A stretch of 64,000 nucleotides of DNA from contig NZ_JAGGOY010000008.1 in the NCBI RefSeq assembly GCF_018614095.1, forward strand, positions 1 through 64,000, given 5' to 3'. Source of the DNA: Streptomyces sp. ISL-87 (lineage in GTDB: Bacteria > Actinomycetota > Actinomycetes > Streptomycetales > Streptomycetaceae). Shown here piece after piece: positions 50,857-58,621 of this stretch. The number at the start of each line of letters is the position of its first letter. Within the stretch, counting starts at the first letter, position 1. The position numbers and the translations under genes are program-made. Under the pieces are notes generated by a model that was not told where the DNA came from, did no database searches, and was given only the letters and a program-made list of their open reading frames with translations.

Positions 50857-50871
50857 CTGACTGTCCGTCAG
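50857..50871. promoter_or_regulatory. Inverted repeat upstream of the acyl-CoA operon
   Basis: CTGAC (50857-50861) and GTCAG (50867-50871) flank TGTCC. Dyads of this CTGAC/GTCAG kind are common sites of TetR-type repressors of acyl-CoA dehydrogenase genes in actinobacteria. No regulator gene is adjacent. Confidence 0.55.
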
Positions 50872-51085
50872 ATTCGCTGTGGATGTCAAGGTCGGGGAGA
50901 ACCGCGGAAGGCCGGAGGCAGGGCGGAAGAAGGGCCTAGGAAGAGCGGAGGAAGGGCGGAGGAAGGCGGCGATCATGCGGCGCTCACTCCGGCCGGCGGG
51001 AACGCGCCGAGGGCGCCTGCGCTCCGGACCCCAGCCGGTCCGGTCACACAAGCGCCCTCAGTGGTCGGAGCAGCTCAGGGAGCTT

Positions 51086-51385
51086 CTACCACCAGGGGTG
51101 GAAGTTCACCGCGACGTTCGAGTTGGACTGCTCGATCGCAGTGAAGGCCGAGCCGTTGACCTGCGCGGTGTTGCTCTGGTTGGACGCACCTGAGCCCGTG
51201 GCGACCTGCTGCCATTCACGCCCCCAATGCCCCAGGTCAGCGCACTGAAAGCCGGTGAAACCCGCGCCCCGCACGGGCTGAAGCGTTCCGGCAAACTGCC
51301 GCACCCCGGACATGCCAAAAAGGGCCGCGCCGTCCGGGAACCCCACCGTCTCCCGGGCCTGCGGCCCTGCGATATCAACCTTCAC
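51086..51385 (-). CDS. Possible small Asn/Ser-rich protein, function unknown
   Basis: The minus-strand frame ends in GASNQSNTAQVNGSAFTAIE and QSNSNVAVNFHPWW, a sequence far from the codon-bias noise of shadow frames, with two QSN words like a beta-helix or amyloid-type repeat. The start is unclear: GTG 51385 has AGGGGG too close, and ATG 51313 has no ribosome site. No signal peptide is visible in this frame. It may be the rest of an exported repeat protein whose N-terminal part has been lost. I do not recognise a family. Confidence 0.42.
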   Translation of the reverse strand: MKVDIAGPQARETVGFPDGAALFGMSGVRQFAGTLQPVRGAGFTGFQCADLGHWGREWQQVATGSGASNQSNTAQVNGSAFTAIEQSNSNVAVNFHPWW

Positions 51386-51521
51386 GCCCCCTGCGCGCCC
51401 TCTGCGCGCTCCCGGCGCACGCCGGGGTGTTCCACCCCTGCCCCGCTCCCGGGGCACCTCGCGGCGCGATCCTCGGTCGCGCGAACGACCGGGCTCCAGC
51501 GCCTGCTTCCATACGCCTGCG

Positions 51522-51989
51522 CTACGCGGCGAGCCCCAGCCCATCCCGGACCGCACCGACCGATCCCAGCACTCCGACGGCCCCGGCCTGCGCTCCACCT
51601 GCTCCGCCTGCTCCACCTGCCCCGACGATTCCGGCGGCTCCGGCAGGCGCTCCGGCGGTCAGGGCCGCGGCGGTGGTCGAGCGGCGGACGGAGGGGGTCT
51701 TGCCGTGAGCCTCGGCGCGGATGCGCTGCTTGATGGTCGGCGGAAGCGAACCGCCCCGCATCATCGCCCGCCAGGTCCGCCGGGCCATCAGGCCCGGCCT
51801 GCGCACGGCCGCGGTCGCGGTTGCGGCCCCGGTCGCGGTCCCGGTCCCAGTCGCCGGGGTACCGGAGGAGGCGGAGACACCAGCGGCGGCAAGGGCCGTC
51901 TTCCCGCCAAGGCCGAGCGCTGCGAGCAGGGCCACGAGCGCGGCGACGACGGCGGTCCAGATCGACGTGAAGGTGCTGCGGTGAGCCAT
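51522..51989 (-). CDS. DUF6344-like exported protein
   Basis: The 155-aa protein has an N-terminal hydrophobic segment (FTSIWTAVVAALVALLAALG, 7-26) like a signal peptide or anchor, a Thr/Ala/Gly-rich linker, and the conserved SLPPTIKQRIRAEAHGKTPS block (about 80-99) that I associate with DUF6344 of Streptomyces. The C terminus is Gly/Ala-rich (GIVGAGGAGGAGGAQAGAVG). ATG 51989 has GAGG 10 bp upstream. The function is unknown. Confidence 0.68.
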   Translation of the reverse strand: MAHRSTFTSIWTAVVAALVALLAALGLGGKTALAAAGVSASSGTPATGTGTATGAATATAAVRRPGLMARRTWRAMMRGGSLPPTIKQRIRAEAHGKTPSVRRSTTAAALTAGAPAGAAGIVGAGGAGGAGGAQAGAVGVLGSVGAVRDGLGLAA

Positions 51990-52289
51990 GACGGAGTGCC
52001 TCATTTCGCGATGTTCCGACGGGCGGATCTGCATACATTCGTCATGATGTGGCCGCAACCGCACCGCCCCCACCACGCGCGCCGATCTTCCGACAAACAC
52101 CACCCGGAAGGCCCAGCGGGGCGAAAGCCCCAGCCGCCCCGGCACCTGCGGAACCATTCCCCGGGACGACCCCGCCAGGCTCAGCCCTCAGGCCCAACTC
52201 CCCTGCGCACAACGCAAGTCTGTCCTCGTCGCCGTCTCGCCGGACATTGACTTTTCCTCGTCTCTCTTCCGGACAGCAAGGGATCTTCC
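51990..52289. other. Intergenic stretch between divergent genes
   Basis: This 300-bp region between the DUF6344-like gene and the monooxygenase gene has no supported frame. It should contain both promoters. I see no clear operator. Confidence 0.35.
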
Positions 52290-53489
52290 ATGCAGAACAA
52301 GCACGTCCTGATATCGGGCGCCAGCATCGCGGGCACCACATTGGTCTACTGGCTGCGTCGTCACGGCTTCCAGCCGACCGTCGTCGAGCGTGCGCCGGCC
52401 ATCCGCGAGGGCGGCTACAAGATCGACATCCGGGGCGCCGCACTCGACGTCGTCTCCCGCACCGGCGTGCTGGACACCGTCCGCGCCCACCGGACCGATG
52501 TACAGGGCGGCTCCATCGTCAACGCCGCGGGCAAGCGCGTGGCCACCTTGGACGGCGACACCTTCGGCGGCCGCGAGGGCGGGGATGCCGAGATCCTGCG
52601 CGGTGACCTCAACCGAATCCTCTACGACCTCGCCGCCGACGGTGTGGAGTACCGCTTCGGCGACTCCATAGCCTCGGCCACCGAAGTCGAGACCGGCGTC
52701 GAAGTGGTCTTCGACAGCGGGGAGAGCCGCGTGTTCGACCTGGTGATAGGCGCCGACGGCCTGCACTCGAACACCAGAGCCCTGGCCTTCGGTCCCGAGG
52801 GGCAGTTCATCAAGGATCTGGGCTACTACGTCTCGATCTACAGCGTCCCCAACCACCTGAACCTCGACCGCTGGGAGCTGACCTACGTCGCACCACAGCG
52901 GACGGCGCTGACGTACAGCACGGCCAAGGACACCGGCGCCAAGGCCATGTTCCTGTTCGCCTCGGAGCCCCTGGACTACGACCGCCACGACCCCGAGGCG
53001 CAAAAGAAGCTCCTCGCCGACGCGTACGCCAACGAGAGCTGGGAGGTACCGCGCCTGCTGGAGGCGCTCGGCGAGGCCCCGGACTTCTACTTCGACTCCC
53101 TCAGCCAAGTCCACCTCGACCACTGGTCCAAGGGCCGCACCGCCCTGGTCGGCGACGCCGCCTACTGCGCGTCGCCCGCCTCCGGGCAGGGCACCAGCCT
53201 GGCCCTGGTCGGCGCGTACGTCCTCGCGGGCGAGCTCGCTGCCGCCAAGGGCGACCACCGGACCGCCTTCGCCGCCTACGAGCGGGAGATGCGGCACTTC
53301 GTCGAGGAGAACCAGAAGCTGGGCCCCTCGAACATCAAGCACATGGTGCTGCGGAGCAAGCGGCAGATCTCCGTACAGCTGACCATCCTGGCCATCCTCG
53401 GGCGACTGCCCGGCAAGGAGCGCATGATGGCCAAGGTCATCGAGCCCATCCAGAAGGCCGCCAAGGCGATCACCCTCAAGGACTACTGA
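52290..53489 (+). CDS. FAD-dependent aromatic monooxygenase (TetX/PHBH fold)
   Basis: The 399-aa protein has the FAD motif VLISGASIAGTTLVYWLRRH (residues 6-25), the middle DLVIGADGLHSNTR (DG motif, about 150-163) and the late TALVGDAAYCASPASGQGTS (GD motif, 286-305), the set found in class A flavin monooxygenases such as TetX and the RebC/PHBH group. It would hydroxylate an aromatic or polyketide substrate with NADPH. ATG 52290 has AAGGGAT upstream. It stands alone, with a strong terminator after it. Confidence 0.92.
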   Translation: MQNKHVLISGASIAGTTLVYWLRRHGFQPTVVERAPAIREGGYKIDIRGAALDVVSRTGVLDTVRAHRTDVQGGSIVNAAGKRVATLDGDTFGGREGGDAEILRGDLNRILYDLAADGVEYRFGDSIASATEVETGVEVVFDSGESRVFDLVIGADGLHSNTRALAFGPEGQFIKDLGYYVSIYSVPNHLNLDRWELTYVAPQRTALTYSTAKDTGAKAMFLFASEPLDYDRHDPEAQKKLLADAYANESWEVPRLLEALGEAPDFYFDSLSQVHLDHWSKGRTALVGDAAYCASPASGQGTSLALVGAYVLAGELAAAKGDHRTAFAAYEREMRHFVEENQKLGPSNIKHMVLRSKRQISVQLTILAILGRLPGKERMMAKVIEPIQKAAKAITLKDY

Positions 53490-53536
53490 CCCCCGCCCCT
53501 CGGCCCCGGCCGAGCCCGCGAGACAGGCCCCATGCC

Positions 53537-53568
53537 GAAGGGGCGCCCCTGGCAAGGGGCGCCCCTTC
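53537..53568. terminator. Bidirectional terminator next to the element boundary
   Basis: GAAGGGGCGCCCC (53537-53549) pairs with GGGGCGCCCCTTC (53556-53568). It serves the monooxygenase gene and, on the minus strand, the former tRNA-Ser gene. Confidence 0.88.
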
Positions 53569-53594
53569 TGATCAGCGCGTTCGCTGACCTGGTG

Positions 53595-53651
53595 CGGTGG
53601 GTGTGGGATTTGAACCCACGGTGACTCGCGCCACGACGGTTTTCAAGACCG
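53595..53651 (-). tRNA. tRNA-Ser (TGA) 3' portion, attachment site of the integrated element
   Basis: On the minus strand the sequence from position 28 of the anticodon stem to the discriminator is a perfect tRNA-Ser: CGGT-CTTGAAA-ACCG with anticodon TGA, a long variable arm, T-arm GTGGG-TTCAAAT-CCCAC, 3' acceptor ACCCACC and G. Upstream of this block the expected 5' acceptor GGTGGGT and D-arm are absent, and base pair 27-43 is T-T. This is the pattern left at one end of an element integrated into a tRNA gene. The complete tRNA should lie at the far end of the element, beyond the window. CGCCACG and CGTGGCG flank the anticodon arm. Confidence 0.75.
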
Positions 53652-53832
53652 ATCGCGTGGCGTAACTCACCCGCGCCTTCACCTGGGCCTTTGGCTCCGT
53701 CGCCTGCTCTTCGGCCGTCGTCCTGGCCAGAGGTTGGCCACGGCCATGATCATTCGGCATGTCCATCACCAGCCTTGGGCACTCTCGGAGGTGCCCACCC
53801 TTGCGATGCCCTCACGTCAGATCAGGAGAGAG

Positions 53833-54690
53833 ATGAGCATGGCTGAGCCCTCCGTGATTCCGCCCGACTACGCTGGTCATCACCAGCCGACGAACGGGGA
53901 GAGTGCTCTGAGGATGGGACCGAAGTCGACGAGGGTCTACCAGACGATCCGGTCTTGGATCGAGTCGGGCAAGTACGGCCCCGGCGAAAAGCTTCCCTCC
54001 GAGCGGACCATGAGCGCTGAGCTGGAGATCGGCCGTACCGCCCTCCGCCAGGTGCTCGCACGACTGGCGAGCGAGCGGCTCATCAAGGCGTACGACCGCA
54101 GCTCGTACCGAGTCGTGGGTGGCGAGACCGTCCCCACGCCGACAGAGCTGGAGCCCTGGACGATCCACGGCAGCAGGACGGTCTACGAGAACCGGTGGGT
54201 GAACCTCGACCTCGTCGACGTTGAGCCGCCCGGGGTCGAGCGGTTCGAGCACCACGTGGTGCGCCTGCACCACGTGGCGATCACGGCTGTGATCGATGAG
54301 CAGCAGCGCGTCCTGATGATGTGGCGCTACCGCTTCGTCCCGCAGCAGTGGGGATGGGAACTCCCCGGCGGGATCGTGGACGAAGGCGAGGATTCGGCGA
54401 CCACGGCGGCGCGGGAGACCGAGGAAGAGACCGGTTGGCGTCCGACGAACGTCGAGCACGTTGTGACGTATCAGCCCATGATTGGCATGGTCGATTCGCC
54501 TCACGAGATCTTCGTGGCACGGGGCGCGGTGAAGGTGGGCGAACCCACGGACATCGAGGAAGCCGGGCAGATCGCCTGGGTGCCCCTGGCGGACATCCCC
54601 GGACTCATGGCCGATGGGAAGCTCATGGGGTCAGGGACGCTAGTCGCCCTCCTGCACGTCCTCGCGTCACGGGCTACAGCCGCCCCGTAA
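53833..54690 (+). CDS. GntR winged helix fused to Nudix hydrolase (Pif-like)
   Basis: The 285-aa protein has a GntR HTH (STRVYQTIRSWIESGKYGPG, LPSERTMSAELEIGRTALRQ, residues 35-95) and a Nudix domain whose box reads GGIVDEGEDSATTAARETEE followed by ETGW, with all catalytic Glu present. In pSAM2 the Nudix protein Pif gives the host immunity against incoming copies of the same element, and a separate GntR protein (KorSA) controls transfer. Here both functions are joined in one chain. ATG 53833 has GGAGAG upstream; ATG 53914 is possible. The 3' end overlaps the XRE gene by 17 bp. Confidence 0.88.
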   Translation: MSMAEPSVIPPDYAGHHQPTNGESALRMGPKSTRVYQTIRSWIESGKYGPGEKLPSERTMSAELEIGRTALRQVLARLASERLIKAYDRSSYRVVGGETVPTPTELEPWTIHGSRTVYENRWVNLDLVDVEPPGVERFEHHVVRLHHVAITAVIDEQQRVLMMWRYRFVPQQWGWELPGGIVDEGEDSATTAARETEEETGWRPTNVEHVVTYQPMIGMVDSPHEIFVARGAVKVGEPTDIEEAGQIAWVPLADIPGLMADGKLMGSGTLVALLHVLASRATAAP

Positions 54691-55804
54691 GCAGCTCCAC
54701 ACGTCGGCGGTACCGCACGGACCCCGTGCGGTTCGCCAGCAGGCGCGCCTGCTGAAGGTTCGAGCTCGCCTCATCGAACTCGCCGCGGGCAAGGTGGGCC
54801 TGCGCCAGGTCGCTGTGCAGACCTGCCTTGGCGCGGACGAACGTGGGGTCCGTCGTCTGGAGCGACGTGTAGAGCTCGCCCATGGCGGAGCTGTCTCCCA
54901 GAAGCGCCAGTACGTTTCCCCGCCAGCGCGCCAGATGGTCCCCGTTCAGGAAGATGCTCAGCATGTCGGAGTCGCGGGCGTGCGCGCCTTCCGGCAGCGA
55001 GGCCTCCGCTCGGTCGAGCGCGTACCTGGAATCGTCGTGCAGGCCAGCAGCGGCGCACAGCTCAGCTTCGGCCGCGCTCAGCCAAGCCCGAAGGCGAGGC
55101 GACTGCCGCTCCGCGTGCGTGCGCTGCGCGTCCCGGATGAGCTCAACCGCCATCTCGGGTCGCCCGGCATCACCCAGGACGTACGCCTGCTCGCCCATGG
55201 CGTGAGCCAAGTACTGGGGTGCGTCGGCGTCCTGCGCGGCTCGTTTCGCCAGCTCGTAGTGCCGCCAGGCGCGCTCCACGGAACCACCGTCCAGCGCCTG
55301 CCAGGCTGCCAGGGTCGCCGCCCCGGCCAGTGCCGTCGCGATGGGACGGCGCGTTCCCGGCAGGACGGCGAAGGTGAGCGCGTCTTCCATCCTCGCCAGG
55401 TGGCCGCTCATCTGGTCCACCAGGCCCGATGCACCCATCTGCCGGTCCATGGTCCGCAGTAGCTCGGTCTGGTCCATGAAGGTGCTCACCATGGAGTCGC
55501 TGACGCTCCGCGCCGCGTCGATCCGGCTCAACAGGTCCTCGTAGCCGTCAGCTTGCTGGGGGACTGAGCGCGCACGCTCCCCGCGCAACTCTGCGTCCGT
55601 AACCCCGAGCAGTGGCCGGAGGATCACGGCGTACCGCTCCGTGATGGCCCGCCGGCCGTTCTCCCACTCCGACACGTAGGTCTTCAGGCTCGCGCTGGAC
55701 GCGACGTTCAGCATGTGCTGCCGCGCGTAGCGCTCAATCTCGAAGATCAGCCGCTCCTGCGACCATCCCCGCGCCGTACGAACAGCTCGTAATCCCTTGC
55801 CCAC
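54674..55804 (-). CDS. XRE-family regulator with TPR-like sensor domain
   Basis: The 376-aa protein has an N-terminal HTH (GLRAVRTARGWSQERLIFEI, SLKTYVSEWENGRRAI, residues 4-65) and a helical repeat region from about 130 to the end (AWRHYELAKRAAQDADAPQY, AHLARGEFDEASSNLQQARL) like the TPR sensors of Rap/NprR-type or RRNPP regulators. It may sense a peptide or small molecule and control transfer. I prefer GTG 55804, 8 bp after GGAGG; ATG 55810 is only 2 bp from it. It reads away from the transfer operon, with the 604-bp control region between. Confidence 0.85.
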   Translation of the reverse strand: MGKGLRAVRTARGWSQERLIFEIERYARQHMLNVASSASLKTYVSEWENGRRAITERYAVILRPLLGVTDAELRGERARSVPQQADGYEDLLSRIDAARSVSDSMVSTFMDQTELLRTMDRQMGASGLVDQMSGHLARMEDALTFAVLPGTRRPIATALAGAATLAAWQALDGGSVERAWRHYELAKRAAQDADAPQYLAHAMGEQAYVLGDAGRPEMAVELIRDAQRTHAERQSPRLRAWLSAAEAELCAAAGLHDDSRYALDRAEASLPEGAHARDSDMLSIFLNGDHLARWRGNVLALLGDSSAMGELYTSLQTTDPTFVRAKAGLHSDLAQAHLARGEFDEASSNLQQARLLANRTGSVRYRRRVELLTGRL

Positions 55805-55867
55805 GTGCATCGCCTCCGATGGCCGTGCCACCTGCGGAGGCTTAACCGGATCGCCGCAGGTGGGAGC

Positions 55868-55892
55868 GGGTTAACACCCTTGAGGTTAACCC
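55868..55892. promoter_or_regulatory. GGGTTAAC inverted repeat near the XRE gene
   Basis: GGGTTAAC (55868-55875) and GTTAACCC (55885-55892) are a perfect dyad with a 9-bp spacer, and each arm contains the palindrome GTTAAC. A related TTAACCGG half site lies at 55842. It lies 64-88 bp upstream of the XRE start and is its likely operator. Confidence 0.6.
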
Positions 55893-55979
55893 CTGTTGGC
55901 TACCGAGACCCCCTGTCTGGGCCGTTTCCTGAAGTCACACCGGAACAACACCGGCAAGCCCGAACGAACCAAGGGCTTG

Positions 55980-56021
55980 CATCTGGTGCGCACCAGATGC
56001 CATGCTTCTGGTGCGCACCAG
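55980..56021. promoter_or_regulatory. Two tandem CTGGTGCGCACCAG palindromes
   Basis: CATCTGGTGCGCACCAGATG (55980-55999) is a perfect 20-bp palindrome. The same 14-bp core returns at 56008-56021, centre spacing 25 bp. The sites lie between the XRE gene and the transfer operon. They are good candidates for a dimeric regulator such as the GntR part of the Nudix fusion. Confidence 0.75.
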
Positions 56022-56337
56022 ATGGCTCGCAAGGGCCCAACTCCGATGTGCCCGCAGTACCTCTTGGCGTCCGGCGTGTCCCGTTCTTACGGGAGCCCTT
56101 CGGGGCTACCGCACCCGTCGGAGAGCCACCGGCTTTTCCTTGAGAACTCAACAGTGGACGTGAATTTGAGGCCGCCGCCTCCTCAGTAAGGCGGCCGGTG
56201 CGGCTCAGGTCCGCACGCTCAGCCCTCTCCGCCACCCTCCGGTGGCGGTCGGCTGCCTCCTCCGCCCGTCCGGCCCGTGGCCGTACGGGCGGAGCCGAGG
56301 GGAGCCGGAGTTCTTCCCGCTTCACCCCCAACGCAGT

Positions 56338-56371
56338 GCAGCCCCCCAGCGCTCGAACGCCGGGGGGCTGC
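56338..56371 (+). terminator. Hairpin in the leader of the transfer operon
   Basis: GCAGCCCCCC (56338-56347) pairs with GGGGGGCTGC (56362-56371). It lies 38 bp before the first gene, so it could act as an attenuator or as the end of an upstream short transcript. Confidence 0.6.
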
Positions 56372-56408
56372 TGTTCGGCCCCGTTCCTCCACAGAAGGAG
56401 CAAGACCC

Positions 56409-56678
56409 ATGAAGTCCATCGCTGCACTTCACAACGCTGTTACCCCGTGGTCGGACGGCTTGGAGCCGTCGGACGCGGAGCTGGACGCGATCGAGTTCGA
56501 GTTGCCGCTCATCCTGGCGGAGGTCGAGCTGCTCGACACGGAGATCGCCGTACTGGACCGGGCGCCGGCCGAGCTGGATGAGCGGCGGATCCGCCGGGCT
56601 CGCCGCAAGGTCCTGGCCGCCCGTCGGACGCTGATCAACCAGGCCGCCGCGGCGAGCATGCCGGGTGGTGCCGCATGA
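56409..56678 (+). CDS. DUF6284 family protein
   Basis: The 89-aa protein MKSIAALHNAVTPWSDGLEP continues SDAELDAIEFELPLILAEVE and LLDTEIAVLDR, then a basic helix (RRIRRARRKVLAARRTLI). This matches DUF6284, small helical proteins found at the start of AICE transfer operons. AAGGAG lies 9 bp upstream of ATG 56409. Its stop overlaps the next start (ATGA). The function is unknown. Confidence 0.82.
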   Translation: MKSIAALHNAVTPWSDGLEPSDAELDAIEFELPLILAEVELLDTEIAVLDRAPAELDERRIRRARRKVLAARRTLINQAAAASMPGGAA

Positions 56679-57010
56679 GCGTCCAGCCGTTCGAAGCGCT
56701 GTCCGCACCGCTGCTGGTCCTGCGGCTGTTCGCCTCCGAGTTCCCGCACCTGCCGGCGCCGGGGGTGTCGGTGTCCACGGTCTACCCCGATCGGCTGGAG
56801 CTGTCCTTCCACAACGACTTCGCCGGATTCGAAGCGTGGCGGGACGTCCTCGGCATCGCCCCCGAGAACGTGAGCTTCCACGTTCAGGACGGCCGCACCC
56901 GCGTCCTGAAGACGGAGACCCACTACGCCGGAGCCTGGCTCTTGCTCATCGGCTACGCCAAGGATCCGGCCTCCGTCCTGGAGCGTTCACGGGCGGAGGT
57001 CGCGTCGTGA
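56675..57010 (+). CDS. Element-borne hypothetical protein
   Basis: The 111-aa protein MSVQPFEALSAPLLVLRLFA has a compact mixed alpha/beta look (YPDRLELSFHNDFAGFEAWR, VSFHVQDGRTRVLKTETHYA) and no membrane segment. It overlaps both neighbours by four bases, so it is part of the coupled operon. I recall similar unnamed proteins in other AICEs, with no known function. Confidence 0.78.
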   Translation: MSVQPFEALSAPLLVLRLFASEFPHLPAPGVSVSTVYPDRLELSFHNDFAGFEAWRDVLGIAPENVSFHVQDGRTRVLKTETHYAGAWLLLIGYAKDPASVLERSRAEVAS

Positions 57011-58029
57011 ACAGTGCTCAGATCCGTTCATCCGAGCGCGCCCTATCGGTGGGCATGTGGCTGATCGTCGGCGGGGCGATGCTCTACTCCGTCCTCACGG
57101 TCACCCCCCTCATGGCCGCTCACACCCCGGCCGCGTGGCGGTGGACGGCACCGATCCTGCCGATCGTCGTTGACGCAGCGGTGGTCATCGTGGTCCGCCT
57201 CGACTCTGTCCTGGCCCGCCTTGGCGGCCACGGCGGTCCGTGGCCGGTTGCGCTGCGGTGGATGACCGGCGCCATGACCCTCGCCTTGAACATCGGCGCA
57301 TCCGCCCTGGCCGGGGACCTAGTGGGAGTCGCGATCCATGCCGTGGCACCGCTTCTCCTCATCGTCACAGCGGAGGCTGGACTCGCCTACCGGCGGGCCA
57401 TCACCGCTGCCGTCCGGGCTCTGCAAGTCGAGCAGCGGGCGGAGGCGCAGGCCCGTACGCAGGCGGTCGAGGATCGGGAGGAGGCCCGTCAGCGGCGGGT
57501 CCGTGAACGCCGTGACCATGAGGCGGCTCTCGCTCGTGAACAGCGTGAACACGAAGCCCGACTCATTCGTGAGGAGGCCGACCGGCAGGACCGGATCCGG
57601 CGCGAGGAACAGGCCCGTGCCGATGCCGCTGCGATCGCGGAGCGTGAGGCCCGTGAACGCCGTGAACGCGAGCGTGAACAGGCACAGGCCGAGCGTGAAC
57701 AGGCCGAGCAGCGGGCCGCGCAGCAGCGCGAGCAAGCGGCCCGGCAGAAGGCCGAGCGTGAACGCCGGGAACGTGCCGAGCAGGCCGAGCGTGAACGCGG
57801 TGAACGCGAGCGTGAACAGGAGCGGATCGAGCGTGAACGCGCCGCGCTGCTGTCCGCCGGCCCTCCGGCCGAGAAGCTGCCGGAGGACCGGGCCCGGGCC
57901 GTCGTCCAAGCCGCGTTCGCGGCCGGCCTCGCAGTCCGGGTGGCCGCTGAGCTGACCGGCTGGTCCGTCGGCTGGGCCTCCACCCGCTACCAGGAACTCC
58001 GCGACGCGACCGTCCCGGCCCTCGGCTGA
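57007..58029 (+). CDS. DUF2637 SpdB-like membrane protein with long charged coiled coil
   Basis: The 340-aa protein has four membrane segments in the first 125 residues (SVGMWLIVGGAMLYSVLTVT, WTAPILPIVVDAAVVIVVRL, WMTGAMTLALNIGASALAGD, VGVAIHAVAPLLLIVTAEAG), the DUF2637 layout of Spd proteins. A very long Arg/Glu/Gln/Ala coiled coil follows (about 140-285, REREQAQAERE-type repeats), then a C-terminal HTH-like end (AAFAAGLAVRVAAELTGWSV). Spd proteins spread plasmids along the recipient mycelium with TraB. GTG 57007 overlaps the upstream stop. GTGAACGC words make the DNA repetitive. Confidence 0.85.
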   Translation: MNSAQIRSSERALSVGMWLIVGGAMLYSVLTVTPLMAAHTPAAWRWTAPILPIVVDAAVVIVVRLDSVLARLGGHGGPWPVALRWMTGAMTLALNIGASALAGDLVGVAIHAVAPLLLIVTAEAGLAYRRAITAAVRALQVEQRAEAQARTQAVEDREEARQRRVRERRDHEAALAREQREHEARLIREEADRQDRIRREEQARADAAAIAEREARERREREREQAQAEREQAEQRAAQQREQAARQKAERERRERAEQAERERGEREREQERIERERAALLSAGPPAEKLPEDRARAVVQAAFAAGLAVRVAAELTGWSVGWASTRYQELRDATVPALG

Positions 58030-58364
58030 TGGGCACCCTTCCCATCTACACCTGGCGCCTTGCCCCGGACGGGCTCGCCACCCGCCGCCAGCTCCGCGCC
58101 GCCGGGCTCCGGCCGGGTGGACAGGACGTGGCAGCGCAGGTGGAGCGGCCCCGCTACCGGCGCGGGCCGCTGGTCGCCTTCCTCTACCGGATAGAGCTGG
58201 CCCGCCCGGTCCGCCCCATGACCTCTGCCAAAGCCGCAGCCCTGGCGAAGGCCAACACAGCCCGCCGCACCTGCCCCGAATGCCGCCGCGACGCCGGATA
58301 CGTCATCCCGGCCTCCCTCGGCATGTGCGTCCCCTGCGCCTACCCCGAAGGAGTCACTCCGTGA
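58029..58364 (+). CDS. RRQRL-motif zinc-binding protein
   Basis: The 111-aa protein carries ATRRQLRAAGLRPGGQ (about 17-32) and a C-terminal zinc pair CPECRRDAGYVIPASLGMCV with a last Cys in CVPC. Proteins with an RRQ(R/L) motif and such zinc sites are common in AICE transfer operons. It overlaps neighbours by one and four bases. A nucleic-acid-binding role is plausible but unproven. Confidence 0.8.
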   Translation: MGTLPIYTWRLAPDGLATRRQLRAAGLRPGGQDVAAQVERPRYRRGPLVAFLYRIELARPVRPMTSAKAAALAKANTARRTCPECRRDAGYVIPASLGMCVPCAYPEGVTP

Positions 58365-58621
58365 CCAGCCAGACCGAATGGCCCGCCGGTGTTATCGCCC
58401 GCTACCTGACCAAGGCCGCCGAGATCACCGGCGACCACCAGGCCACCGTCGACGTCAAGCAAGTCCGAGACGAGACCACGGCGACCTGCCGGGGATGCGA
58501 GCGGGACATCTCCCGCTACCTCAACTACATGACCGAGGGCGTCAAGCGCGACGCCCAGAAGCACTCCGAGACCTGCCGCGCCATCCCCCGCCCGACTCCG
58601 GCCGCAGGGAGCACACGGTGA
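58361..58621 (+). CDS. Small zinc-finger-like protein of the transfer operon
   Basis: The 86-aa protein VTSQTEWPAGVIARYLTKAA has CRGCERDISRYLN and a later HSETC, spaced like a C2HC zinc site (residues about 46-76). GTG 58361 overlaps the preceding stop (GTGA), and its own stop overlaps the next GTG. I do not recognise a named family. Confidence 0.75.
   Translation: MTSQTEWPAGVIARYLTKAAEITGDHQATVDVKQVRDETTATCRGCERDISRYLNYMTEGVKRDAQKHSETCRAIPRPTPAAGSTR

Larger units (their letters stand above)
55805..56408. other. 604-bp control region of the element
   Basis: No gene is supported here. It contains the GGGTTAAC dyad, the two CTGGTGCGCACCAG palindromes, a CCGCCACC/GGTGGCGG hairpin (56229-56248) and a GCAGCCCCCC/GGGGGGCTGC hairpin (56338-56371) just before the first transfer-operon gene. 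It should hold divergent promoters and possibly an attenuator. Confidence 0.6.

Noticed and set aside
53595..53690. Functional complete tRNA-Ser(TGA)
   Set aside because: The 5' acceptor strand and D-arm do not match the 3' half, so only the 3' portion is a true tRNA sequence.
53734..53832. N-terminal extension of the GntR-Nudix protein
   Set aside because: The extra residues (MATAMIIRHVHHQPW and so on) have no homology feel and no ribosome site; GGAGAG lies before ATG 53833.
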